Virus record (IMG/VR): IMGVR_UViG_3300044639_001310
Span: 1-27,106 of that record
Length of the DNA: 27,106 bases
Reading direction: 5' to 3' (one strand)
From: a virus
Shown in pieces: positions 4,513-13,900 of this stretch (the first letter of the stretch is position 1; each line of letters starts with the position of its first letter). Below the pieces are notes generated by a model that had not been told where the DNA came from, did not search any database, and worked only from the letters and a program-made list of their open reading frames with translations. A program made the translations under genes and the position numbers.

Positions 4513-7010
4513 GGTAATTTTTCTCCACGTTGCGGGAATGCAAGGTATTTATCCTCTATTTCTCCGTCTATAATATCTATTATATAGCGATCTGCTACAA
4601 AGTCAATGGTTTTAAAATCAAAGCCACTGGCTTTGATTCTAGCTAATATATTTTCAGCCGGGCTGGCCGCTGCATCATTGTCCGATCCCGGCTTGCAATA
4701 GCACAGAGGCAAGGCTGATACATATCCTGTTTCAAAAGATGCTTGGTCTTGTGTGCTGCGCATCCATAAGGGCAAAAATTCTCGATCTCTGTCCCCTATT
4801 GCGCTGATGCGTGATCTCATGTTTTTAATAGAATTAGGAAACACTCGCTGATGATCACTGTCGCTGACCAAGGGAATGTCGCTGTCTATTTTGATACTGT
4901 CATAGCTGATCAATACCTTGCTGTTAATGTTATTGGGTAGATTCACTGTTTGGCTGATGCTGCGACCGTTTTTTTCTAGGTCGTCTATGATTTCTACATA
5001 GATGACTTCATAGATGGTCTCTTGTGTTACAGGATCTTTGGCCTTGGCAGTTTTCACTTGTCCAAATTTCAATCTCTTGTGATAATGATTGCGACTCATG
5101 GCCTGCACAAATTTCTCAGCCTTGACACTTTCTATACCTGCATATATCAAAACTCGAAGATCTGTCTGCACACTGAAATTAACGTCACCATATCGATAGA
5201 TGTCTGTGGGGCGGAATATTGTTGCATCAGTGATAAAATTGAACCACGCTAATCTTTTGGGCTTTGATTGCAGAGCTTTGACATAGAGATTGGCAAAAGT
5301 TTTATTGTTTGCAACCAACACAGATAAATTAAATGTGCGATTTAATGTGGCAAAATTCACACTGTCTCTGGCTCGCACAGTAAATGTAAACTTGAGATCG
5401 AACGTTGTGGTAGCAGCGTCGAAGGTCGAGGAATAATCTCTACTGAGTGTAGAACTGTCTTCAGCGGGTGATAGGTTGTCTGTGCGTTCGAAAAATCTTG
5501 TTAGTCCTGGACCAGTGTCATCTGCAAACTGTTTGATCTTGCCCTGTATTGCACCTGTAGGCAAAAATTGTAGTCCAGCAGGGAGATTGCCTGACACCCA
5601 TTCATAGCTGATTCTCCCGCCATATAGTAGACTGGTTGCTTGAATGTATTTGTCAGAAGCAGTGTTTGGTTTGATTGTTCCAAGATCACTGTCAGTGATC
5701 CATTCTACTGCGCTGTCGATTTCTCCGATCACAGTGACAGTGAAAGTTTTTTCAGTCTTTGAAGTGCTGGCTCGCCAATATTCTTCATCAGTAGGTAGTC
5801 TATTAAGATGAGTTTTCACACTGATATATGTTACCCCAATGAATTCCACAGCGTCATTGATTTTGTAAGTGGTAGAGTTATTCCATGTGCCTTTATATAG
5901 ATAAGACGTATAGGCCAACTCTGCAGGATAATTCACAGCACGGACAGTGAATTGATAATTTCTTGAGATTCTAGCCTGATATGGCACAGCCCCTGCTATG
6001 TCACCTGTGGTAGTATCTAGTTCCATGCCAGGAGGCAGTTGACTCTGCGAACCGTCGGGATTGGTAGGCAATAGAAAGTATGCGATAGTGCCGGATAACG
6101 TGGGAGGATCATAGACATCTAAAAATATAGTTACATAGTTATTGGCACGGAAGCGGCCAAGATCGCTGTCAGTGATCCAAATTGGCACACGAGCACTGCT
6201 GGCATCTGCTTGAAATATATTGGTGTCGACCTGCACTATTGAGTTATCGGCTTGTAGAAACTCTTCAGTGACCACATAGATTTTAAACAGCCTAGTTTCG
6301 GTATACACTCCGTCAGTGACAGCTACTATGAAATTGTAGATCCTGCTGAGACGTCTAGGAGTTCTGCTGGGTTCATTGTAATCAAACACAGTGATGTCGT
6401 AGGTAAATGTGTCAAAACCATTGCCTCGAGCTTGTATAAAGTCTATGGGAAATACGTCTAAGGGTGCGGTGTCATAGCCACCTGAAGTTTCCAGGTTGTA
6501 TTCTACGGCAAATATGGGATCGGTGAAACCTGATATTATACCACTCTTGCTGAGGCTGAGTCCAGGAGGCAATACTCCTCCATTGGGCACAAGATAAAAT
6601 TCTAATACATCACTGGCAATGAGATCTGTGTCACGTGCTTCAAGTTGAAAGTCGACCGGTGCATTGTCTAATACAAAGTAAGCTTCTGCTGGGCCGACGT
6701 TTAAAAATCCTTCCTTGGTGAGCCATATAGGTCTGTCACTGCCATCCACAGCCAGCTTAAAAGTGCGGTCTTCAATGTCCACACCGTCCGATGCTCGAAT
6801 CACAAATCTACTTTCTGTATAGACTTTTACTTCAGTGGGACTGCCTTTGATAGCCCCATCGATCAGTTTGAGTCCACGAGGCAAGGCACCTGCGATTAAG
6901 CTGTATGAGACAGTGGCTGTGAGATTGGTTGCGGCCTGTAATTGTATATCAATAGGTATACGTTCAGTGAGTAAGCCTAGACTATCTGCAGGAGTGATCC
7001 ATGTTATCAT
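4509..7010 (-). CDS. Large Ig-like repeat virion structural protein, 833 aa
   Basis: This 833-aa protein is built of repeated putative-Ig (He_PIG/cadherin-like) units in the first two thirds. Four units are heralded by a W[IL]T...G element: WITPADSLG near residue 4, WLTKEGFLNVG at 96, WITDSDLG at 278 and WITDSDLG at 437. Each is followed by the 'LPPGL.L...G.I.G' signature (for example ALPRGLKLIDGAIKG and NLPAGLQFLPTGAIQG). A short module at about 369-413 (GTWNNSTTYKINDAVEFIG ... PTDEEYW) resembles carbohydrate-binding module family 5/12. The last 250 residues form a separate non-repetitive domain that includes 'KRLAWFNFITDATIFRP' and 'EIIDDLEKNGRSISQTVNLP'. This layout fits the large structural proteins of T4-like marine phages, probably baseplate-associated. 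AAGGA lies 9 nt before the ATG. Confidence 0.82.
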   Translation of the reverse strand: MITWITPADSLGLLTERIPIDIQLQAATNLTATVSYSLIAGALPRGLKLIDGAIKGSPTEVKVYTESRFVIRASDGVDIEDRTFKLAVDGSDRPIWLTKEGFLNVGPAEAYFVLDNAPVDFQLEARDTDLIASDVLEFYLVPNGGVLPPGLSLSKSGIISGFTDPIFAVEYNLETSGGYDTAPLDVFPIDFIQARGNGFDTFTYDITVFDYNEPSRTPRRLSRIYNFIVAVTDGVYTETRLFKIYVVTEEFLQADNSIVQVDTNIFQADASSARVPIWITDSDLGRFRANNYVTIFLDVYDPPTLSGTIAYFLLPTNPDGSQSQLPPGMELDTTTGDIAGAVPYQARISRNYQFTVRAVNYPAELAYTSYLYKGTWNNSTTYKINDAVEFIGVTYISVKTHLNRLPTDEEYWRASTSKTEKTFTVTVIGEIDSAVEWITDSDLGTIKPNTASDKYIQATSLLYGGRISYEWVSGNLPAGLQFLPTGAIQGKIKQFADDTGPGLTRFFERTDNLSPAEDSSTLSRDYSSTFDAATTTFDLKFTFTVRARDSVNFATLNRTFNLSVLVANNKTFANLYVKALQSKPKRLAWFNFITDATIFRPTDIYRYGDVNFSVQTDLRVLIYAGIESVKAEKFVQAMSRNHYHKRLKFGQVKTAKAKDPVTQETIYEVIYVEIIDDLEKNGRSISQTVNLPNNINSKVLISYDSIKIDSDIPLVSDSDHQRVFPNSIKNMRSRISAIGDRDREFLPLWMRSTQDQASFETGYVSALPLCYCKPGSDNDAAASPAENILARIKASGFDFKTIDFVADRYIIDIIDGEIEDKYLAFPQRGEKLP
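4546..4553 (-). promoter_or_regulatory. Candidate T4-type late promoter core
   Basis: The minus strand reads GATAAATA followed by CC. This is one mismatch from the T4 late core TATAAATA, which is recognised by the phage sigma-like factor gp55. It lies in the last codons of the 833-aa structural gene, with the next structural start 33 nt downstream, a sensible leader length. T4-like cyanophages use related cores. Chance occurrence inside coding sequence cannot be excluded. Confidence 0.4.
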
Positions 7011-7021
7011 GTGATCAATCC

Positions 7022-7597
7022 TTAGAGAAGTGTGCCGCAGTCCAGATCCATGCGTCCAGGCAGCAGTATGGTGCCAAAATCTATGTTTGCAGATTGTAAA
7101 GCTACCTGCATGGCATTGGTATAAGTGCCGTCTATGCGTCCAAAATCATAGGAAGTTAAAATGTCTGTGACTGGAATAATGGTTTTGAAACTCACTGTGG
7201 AGCCAAAAGCAGTGACTTCTATGTCCTTTCTGCTGGTAGTAGATCCAGGAGCTGCTACGCCAGCCATGGTAATCTGTTGATGTGTGCTGGCCAGCATAAC
7301 ACCAGCATCGGTGTCTATTCTAATAAAAGCATCTGGAGCAGTGCTGTTGACTGTAATAGTATCTGTGTTTTCGTCCAACAGCATCTTGGTGCCGGATACT
7401 AGCTTTTTAAATTTTAGATCAGCGCCTACTTTTTCTTTGAAAACACCTGCACCCACCGCACCTACGTTGGTAGCAGTGATAGTTAGTTGTGTGCTTATAT
7501 CTGCGAAGTTTGCATTTACTTTCTGGAATGCCGTGCGTAGATCATCGCCCAGTCCATCATTTACCACATTGCCGATATTGATTGTTTGTATAGTCAT
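7022..7597 (-). CDS. Virion structural protein, 191 aa (KVNxNF N-terminal motif)
   Basis: The 191-aa protein begins MTIQTINIGNVVND, and residues 14-34 (DGLGDDLRTAFQKVNANF, then ADI) carry the clearest copy of the N-terminal motif shared by several proteins in this window. The rest is beta-rich with no cysteine until residue 187. It includes 'FIRIDTDAGVMLASTHQQIT' and a C-terminal block 'SYDFGRIDGTYTNAMQVALQ' then 'NIDFGTILLPG'. The 'YDFG.I...' ending is familiar from T4-like cyanophage structural proteins. The 21-nt gap upstream holds the purine-rich AAAGAGAG as a likely ribosome binding site. It is probably a baseplate or fibre attachment component; no T4 gene name can be assigned. Confidence 0.78.
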   Translation of the reverse strand: MTIQTINIGNVVNDGLGDDLRTAFQKVNANFADISTQLTITATNVGAVGAGVFKEKVGADLKFKKLVSGTKMLLDENTDTITVNSTAPDAFIRIDTDAGVMLASTHQQITMAGVAAPGSTTSRKDIEVTAFGSTVSFKTIIPVTDILTSYDFGRIDGTYTNAMQVALQSANIDFGTILLPGRMDLDCGTLL

Positions 7598-7615
7598 AAC
7601 ACGCTCTCTTTAGTG

Positions 7616-7623
7616 TATTTACC
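7616..7623 (-). promoter_or_regulatory. Weak late-promoter-like site
   Basis: The minus strand reads GGTAAATA followed by C, 18 nt before the ATG at 7597 and overlapping the stop codon of the oxygenase gene. It has two mismatches to the T4 late core TATAAATA. It is listed because of its position before a structural gene and its likeness to the two GATAAATA sites; on its own it would not be convincing. Confidence 0.2.
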
Positions 7624-8056
7624 GTTTTTTGAAGTTAAAGGCTATGCTAATTCTAACTGCCTTACTAGTATTAGGTCTTACTCTATGCTCTAAACTACCA
7701 GGAAATACTAGCAGATCTCCTGCTTGGGGTGATTCTGTCCAATATGCTTCGCCCTGCTTAAACTCTATAAGACCCGCAGGAACCTGTACATACAGCACCC
7801 CAACTCTAGCCCACTGACTGTGACTATGCCAACCCGTGCCTTCACCCTGTAGATTAACATTAAACCACCATGTGTCTATACTACCCGCTTCTGCTTCAAC
7901 TGCCCTATATGTTGATTCAAACCATGGAAAAGGCTGACCAGTATAACCTATACTCTGCCAGCCTGCTCCGTACCTGCGTCTATAGTCCAAACCACGCTGA
8001 TGTTGTATCAGTTCCGCCAACCCTGCGTCAACTGCCAGCCTGCGTTGTTCAAACAT
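7619..8056 (-). CDS. 2OG-Fe(II) oxygenase-like protein
   Basis: The 145-aa protein fits the small putative 2-oxoglutarate/Fe(II) dioxygenase family common in marine T4-like phages (PF13759-like). The iron site is readable: WHSH (residues 76-79, with His77 and His79), then 'GVLYVQVPAGLIEF' strands, 'GDLLVFPGSLEH' with the distal His124, and Arg135 in 'AVRISIAFNF', which would hold 2-oxoglutarate. The first half of the site is HxH rather than the usual HxD. Its substrate is unknown; the place inside the fibre cluster suggests hydroxylation of a virion or fibre protein, which is inference. I chose the ATG at 8056. A TTG immediately before it (8057-8059) would add one residue. No clear ribosome binding site is present, so translation is probably coupled to the upstream gene, which ends 3 nt earlier. 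Confidence 0.78.
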   Translation of the reverse strand: MFEQRRLAVDAGLAELIQHQRGLDYRRRYGAGWQSIGYTGQPFPWFESTYRAVEAEAGSIDTWWFNVNLQGEGTGWHSHSQWARVGVLYVQVPAGLIEFKQGEAYWTESPQAGDLLVFPGSLEHRVRPNTSKAVRISIAFNFKKR

Positions 8057-8059
8057 CAA

Positions 8060-10987
8060 TTACCAATAGAAGTTAAACACATGTGAAGTGCTGGTATTGC
8101 CAGTCAACCCGGTATTATCGTATGTTATGGTTCTGCCACCGTTGAAGTCTACCTGATTTCCTATCACAGTTCTAGTGCCAAAGCCTGCTATGTTGCTGGT
8201 TATTCTAGCACCAACTGGTATAGCCGTAGCCTCAGCCAATCTAGGATCATCTACAAGACAGTATGTAGCGCCTAGCGTGCCGCCACTATAAGGATGTACT
8301 AATCCAGTGAATGTGTTCGGGAACTCTTCACTCACAGTTGTACCGTTGTTGACGATAGTATGTCTAGCACCAGTGAAGTTTACTGTGGCCACGCCGCTCC
8401 ATCCAGGTGAAACATCTACTCCCCAGTTACTAGGATCTGCTGTGAACACTGCTGCGGTGACTATGCAAAACGTAGAATCGCTAGTATTTGTTACGGTATT
8501 TCCTACTCGAACTTGTTTATCTAAATTAGGATACGCTGACTTGGAAATATAGATAGTGGTCAGAGTGTTAGTGACTACCGATACACCATTCAACTCATAA
8601 TAAGATGTATCAGATAACGGGTAACCCAAGTCCAAGAACAATCGAGTATCTGATTCAACACCATAAGTCACTGTGGAAGTAAATGCCGCGGCATACTTGG
8701 CCGTGTTACTGATTCTAACCATGGCCATCTTGCCATCAAAGTAGTTGTTGCCACCGCTTATATTACCTATGGCTAAACTGTCTGTAGAGTTAGTATAGTT
8801 GGCTGTGCCAAATGTTCCTGAAACTTTAGTCTGCTCAACACCATTATAGAATACTTTCTGTGTGCCTGCGTCGTTGACAATGGCCACGTGTGTCCATTGC
8901 GCTGGAGTAGGTTCAGTGTATCGTACATCGTCATATTGAGCGCCTTGACCAACAACTAATTTGCTGTCACTTATTGCTATGTTTATAGCATTAGTTGCGG
9001 CCCAACCTTCTTGATTTAACAAGCCCCATATGCCGCCAGTCATATTTGCGCTGCCATCACCTGAACTATTAGCGTTTAACCAGAACTCTATGGTCCAAGA
9101 TGTGCCCAAGTTCCAGTCGGTGCTGGCAGGTGTTGATAGATAATCTCCTTGAGGTTGATTAAACTGTAAACTAAACGGTGGCTCTGGATCAAGACTGGTG
9201 TCATTGATGGTAATGTCATTGTCGGTGGTTGCTAATACTGTACCAGTGATGCTAACTGATCGAAGACTGACTGTAAATGTTTCACTACCCTCAGTGGTAG
9301 CATCAACATCGGGTGTTACTGTAAATGAACCTGCGTTATTGGTAATTTCTACTTCGCCACTGCTTGTACCGAAATCACCAGCGTTAGTTTCTACGGTCCA
9401 AAAATAAGTGTCGTCGGGAATATTAGTTCCGCTTACATCAATTATTAAACTACTGCCTTCATTGACATTGTTGGCTCTAGGTGCTATTTGATAAGTTGGC
9501 TCTGGTGTTAGGCTGGTGTCATTGATAGTTACTGAATCACTGGTTACTAAGTTTGGTTCTAAAAGACCAGTACGCAGGCTTACTGTAAATGACCCAGGGC
9601 CTTCGGTGGTATCATCAGCAGTGGGTGTCACCGAGAACGTTCCTGAATTACTTGTAACCGTAACAGTTCCAAAGGTTGTGGTAAAGTCTTCAAAGCCAGT
9701 TTCTATGACCCAGGAATAATTGCCATCTGATATATTAGTTCCACCAACTGTGAATTCTAAACTACTGCCTTCATCAACGTTGTCAGCGGCAGGTGTTAGT
9801 GTATATGTTGGCTCTGGTGTTAGACTTGTGTCATTGATAGTTACTGGATCACTGGTCACTAATATATCACCAGCGATACTATCTGCTCGAAGACTGACTG
9901 TAAATGTCTCTGCACCCTCGGTGGTGGTATCAGTATCGGGTGTTACTGTAAATGAACCTTCGTTATTGGTAATGGTAACTAATCCATTATTTGCGCCAAA
10001 ATCGCCTGCGCTGGTCTCCATAGTCCAATAATAAGTGCCGTTGACAATATTAGTTCCACCTACATTAAATGTCAAAGTGCTGCCTTCATCGACGTTATCA
10101 GCATCTGGAGTCAGTGTATAAGTTGGTTGGATGCTGCCACTAAAAGCCAGTAGATAGACCGGTCCTGTATAACTTGCTACTCCATCACCGATACCAGGAT
10201 TGGTTTGTCTTTCTCTCCCTGGACGCTGTTGTTGACTGTTGGCGTGGAAATCATTGCCCCAATAACTCCAAAATGTTTCTAATGGATTATTATTGCGCCA
10301 TTGATCACCTTTACCTGACAGTAGATTGCCACTGTAAGAGCACAAGGCCTGAATGTCGTTGTCAGCCTCTCGATTGATACCCATTATGACAAACTTGTCC
10401 GGAAGGTCTCCGTCGTTGTCTCTAAACCCTGAGCCGCCGTTGCTGGTCAATAAACCAGAATATCCATTTGCGCCAGCAGTGAAATTGGTAACGGCTGGGC
10501 TCCCATATACTGTGTCGTTGGTGTGAAATGGAGTGTTGGTTTGAAGATAATAATCTAAACGTCTAATAATATCGTAGATGGTTTCTGAACCTGTACTGGA
10601 CACTAGATCGTATATCAAATAGTTGGTGTTAGAAGTGGGATCTGATAATGTGCCAGAACCATCTACCAAGGCTATTTTTGTAATGCCAGTTTTAAGGAAA
10701 AAGTTAGCATAAACACCACCACCGTCGCCAAATGCTGTGCGAGTAATCGCACCAGAAGATTGGAAGTTGGCTTCTCGGAATCCGGTGGTTCCAATACGGG
10801 CAAAAGGATCACTTAAGGTTTCACTAGTTTTTAATCCGGTGGTGGCCATAAGGATTTGCCAACCTGAGGTGACTATGCCGCTGGTATCTACGTCGGGTGT
10901 AAAAGTAGTTGGCGGAGCCAATCCATCGCCACCTCCACCGCCTCCACCGCTGGTGGTGCTGATTAATAATATTTGTGATATGGGCAT
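8060..10987 (-). CDS. Adhesin-like tail fibre protein with three tandem domains and a LamG-like domain, 975 aa
   Basis: The 975-aa protein has distinct regions. Residues 14-20 are seven glycines in a flexible linker after the start MPISQILLISTTS. Residues about 30-285 form a non-repetitive domain that includes 'FVIMGINREADNDIQALCSY'. Residues 288-602 hold three tandem units of 105, 104 and about 105 aa, each with 'PTYxxxPxAxNVxEGS', 'YxWxxET', 'FxVTPxxDxTTEG' and 'TxxDxxINDTSL', resembling Calx-beta-type extracellular domains. Residues about 603-775 look like a LamG/concanavalin-like lectin domain: 'SWTIEFWLNANSSG', 'WTHVAIVNDAGTQKVFYNG', 'MAMVRISNTAKY'. The remainder is beta-rich. This is a typical surface-binding architecture, so it is probably a receptor-binding fibre. 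AAGG lies 8 nt before the ATG. Confidence 0.82.
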   Translation of the reverse strand: MPISQILLISTTSGGGGGGGDGLAPPTTFTPDVDTSGIVTSGWQILMATTGLKTSETLSDPFARIGTTGFREANFQSSGAITRTAFGDGGGVYANFFLKTGITKIALVDGSGTLSDPTSNTNYLIYDLVSSTGSETIYDIIRRLDYYLQTNTPFHTNDTVYGSPAVTNFTAGANGYSGLLTSNGGSGFRDNDGDLPDKFVIMGINREADNDIQALCSYSGNLLSGKGDQWRNNNPLETFWSYWGNDFHANSQQQRPGRERQTNPGIGDGVASYTGPVYLLAFSGSIQPTYTLTPDADNVDEGSTLTFNVGGTNIVNGTYYWTMETSAGDFGANNGLVTITNNEGSFTVTPDTDTTTEGAETFTVSLRADSIAGDILVTSDPVTINDTSLTPEPTYTLTPAADNVDEGSSLEFTVGGTNISDGNYSWVIETGFEDFTTTFGTVTVTSNSGTFSVTPTADDTTEGPGSFTVSLRTGLLEPNLVTSDSVTINDTSLTPEPTYQIAPRANNVNEGSSLIIDVSGTNIPDDTYFWTVETNAGDFGTSSGEVEITNNAGSFTVTPDVDATTEGSETFTVSLRSVSITGTVLATTDNDITINDTSLDPEPPFSLQFNQPQGDYLSTPASTDWNLGTSWTIEFWLNANSSGDGSANMTGGIWGLLNQEGWAATNAINIAISDSKLVVGQGAQYDDVRYTEPTPAQWTHVAIVNDAGTQKVFYNGVEQTKVSGTFGTANYTNSTDSLAIGNISGGNNYFDGKMAMVRISNTAKYAAAFTSTVTYGVESDTRLFLDLGYPLSDTSYYELNGVSVVTNTLTTIYISKSAYPNLDKQVRVGNTVTNTSDSTFCIVTAAVFTADPSNWGVDVSPGWSGVATVNFTGARHTIVNNGTTVSEEFPNTFTGLVHPYSGGTLGATYCLVDDPRLAEATAIPVGARITSNIAGFGTRTVIGNQVDFNGGRTITYDNTGLTGNTSTSHVFNFYW
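9185..10126 (-). repeat. Three tandem ~105-aa domain repeats within the 975-aa fibre gene
   Basis: Units begin at 10126, 9811 and 9499 on the minus strand, so the spacing is 315 and 312 nt. Each encodes the same domain outline and ends in 'INDTSLTPEP' or 'INDTSLDPEP'. The DNA is similar but diverged between copies, notably around 'ggtgtcattgat' and 'tcatc[ga]acgtt'. Confidence 0.85.
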
Positions 10988-10996
10988 CTCGTTTCC

Positions 10997-13900
10997 TTAA
11001 TCTGGTCCAACATTGCCGGCCAACACCCACGAGTCTGTGTCAATCTTTAACAGCGTGGCCATACCGTACTCAGATACTAGGAAAGTTCCACCGTTTGAGT
11101 AATTATCATCACCGGGAATCATCACTTGTATACTGCCGCCTTCTGTGTTGATAGCCACACTATCACCTCGAGGATTCACAATGGTAATCACAGTGCCTAT
11201 GGGGAACTCTACGCGACTATTGTAGGGGATACGAATGCTTTCGATATCGTCGGTACAGAGAATGTGATGTCCGCGATCCACCATACCTAGCGTATAATCT
11301 ACACCATTGAACAGTCTCTGCGGAACATCTGTAGCACTGGTACTCTGTTTGGTACCATCGGCAAACACAATGTTGCCGCCGTCTGTGTCACGCACAATTT
11401 CTACGACCATTGGTGGATAGTAACCAAAAACATCATAGTCGCTGGTGTTGTTGGTGGTTACAGTCACTGTGGCTGTGGTTTTGATCAATGGATCACTGCT
11501 GTCGTTTAATAGGCCAGCATAATTGTTCACACCTGCTATATCAACAACATCAATAGCGTAGTTGAAATCGGCGCCCCAGTAGTTGGTCTCTGTATTAACA
11601 TCTGTGTAGCAGAACTGTCCATACTCGCCTGTGCCCGAGCCGTCTAGAGGCAAGCGAGCAGCCCAAGCCCAATTATCATCATCGGTGCTATTACGTCCCG
11701 TGATATAGAAACTGTTAGCGTCTGTGACTAGACACTCACCAGAACTGCCAATGTAAGCACTATAGTCAATGTTAGGAGACAGCCAACGCTTCCACACAGT
11801 TTCTCCTGCGGGTGTTAGTAGGAATATTTTAATAGCATAGTCTTCGTCTGTGGTGATAGTCTCTGAACTGTCATCTTCAACCGCTACCAATAGATTTCCG
11901 TCTGGTGTGCGGGCAATGGTTATATCCTGACCATCAGTGCGTCTCTGCCATTTGACTGTGCCTGTGCTGTCTAACTTGCTGACAAAAGAATCACCGCTGT
12001 CGTTTTCGTCTACAACATATATGTCTGTGCCAATGGTCACTACACTATGTCCTTCGTGATCGTCGTTTCCAGCGTTGAGTTGACGAGCCCACTGTAGTGT
12101 ACCTGCGCTGTTGAACTTGTAAACCACCGATAGATCATCAAAATTGTTAGCTGCCAATTCTCCATATCCACCGCCTACCGCAATGATATTGTCTTGACTG
12201 TCCACTGTCAGTGTAATTATTTCATCATACTTATCTTTTGCTGTGCCAAATGTGCGCTGCCAAGTAGGAGTAATCAGCACACAGTCATTGTCTCGTGAGT
12301 AGGTCACTGACCAACTACCGTCAGCAGTAAAGTCAACCTGTGCAGTTGTTTCTATCTTCCAAGTTGTTGATTGACTTGTACCTGACACATTGTCGATGTA
12401 AAACTCGTTTTGGCCAACGAAGAGATTAACTGTTAGGTCGTTAGCGGGACTTGTTCCGCCTAGGCTTGTTCCAGGAACAACAACAACATCACCGTTGACA
12501 TAGTTACTACCGTTGGCGGTAATTACACGACTACCGTCTTGATTGCTGTAATCGTTGTCAAAGAACGGTCCTTGTATTGTAAAGATAAATCCAGAACCTA
12601 CTTCAAAGTTAGTGCCTGATACTTCAGTATCAGTTGCCACTGTGGTTCCAGCGGCTGTTCCTGTATGAGTCACATTGTTAATGACACCACCGCCTAGCGT
12701 ACCCCCTACTGTAATGATGATATCGTTGTCCGGTGTTGCTCCAGGTACGCCAACTAAACTTGTACCTAAAATCTTGATCTTGTGCCCTGCTAGATAGTCT
12801 GTACCACCACTAACAACCGAAACACTATAAGTACCATCACCGTTGTTGGTGATGTCAAATGTAGCACCTGAACCTTCTCGTGTTGTACCAGTCAATCCAG
12901 TGTAGCGTTCCGAAAAGTTAACACTTTGGAACGGTGAAATACCAGTTCCGCCAATCTGCCAGTTGTCATTGATATACTCAACTTCTGGAACAGCACTTCT
13001 TAAAATCACAATAGTGCCTACACCGCTGCCTGTTTGTGGGACTACAGGAAACTCAGCACTGAACTCGCCCATTTTTCTACCACCTATCACATAGGCTCCG
13101 TCGCTGGTCCAGGCAATGGTGTTTAGTTCAACATCGCCGTCACTGTCTTTGAATTCTGTAACATTTAAAAGACGACCAGTATCTTGATCTAAAGTAAACA
13201 ATATGCTGTAAGTATAGGTGTCAAAAACATAACCCAACCCCATGATGTTGCCTGTGACGGGATGAATTTTGAGGCTGGTTAACTCACCATTGTCGCCATT
13301 GTCATCTTCAAAAACTCTAACACTCCATAGTCTATCGCCTTCAGGACTGATCTTCATTACGAATGCATGGTCGTCGTCATCTTCGTCGCCACCTATATAA
13401 CTGTAGCCCTGTGAGTCAACTGCAACGCAATCGCCTTCGATGTGATTATTAGAATCGCGACTGTCTAGACCAATAAACCAACCTACCTGCGTCTGTGTCA
13501 GTTTAAGGTCACCATCGTTGGGAATTGTCAGCGTACCGTCAGCACCAAATGTATAAGCGTAAGTTTCACTCTTGACAATGTTGTTGGCCACAGTGGTGTC
13601 AGCGTCTGGTACCAGTGTGGAATTTGTTGCGGTAATAGTTTCATCCCAGTTTTCATGAGTTAGAGGACTGTCGCTGGTAGTGTGGGTGACAAAGCGAGCC
13701 GGCACACGACTTTCTGTGAAACTTAAATCACCAATGGTCAAGTCAGTGCCTGCTGTGGGCAACTGTACCACAAAGTAATCGTATTCGTCGTCTGCTGAAC
13801 TGCCATTTCGAAACGGTGTGGCATTCCAACTGTATCCGTATCCGTCTACGGCAAACTTGTCACCGAATACTGCTATGGCCTGACCGCGGCCTCCTTCTGG

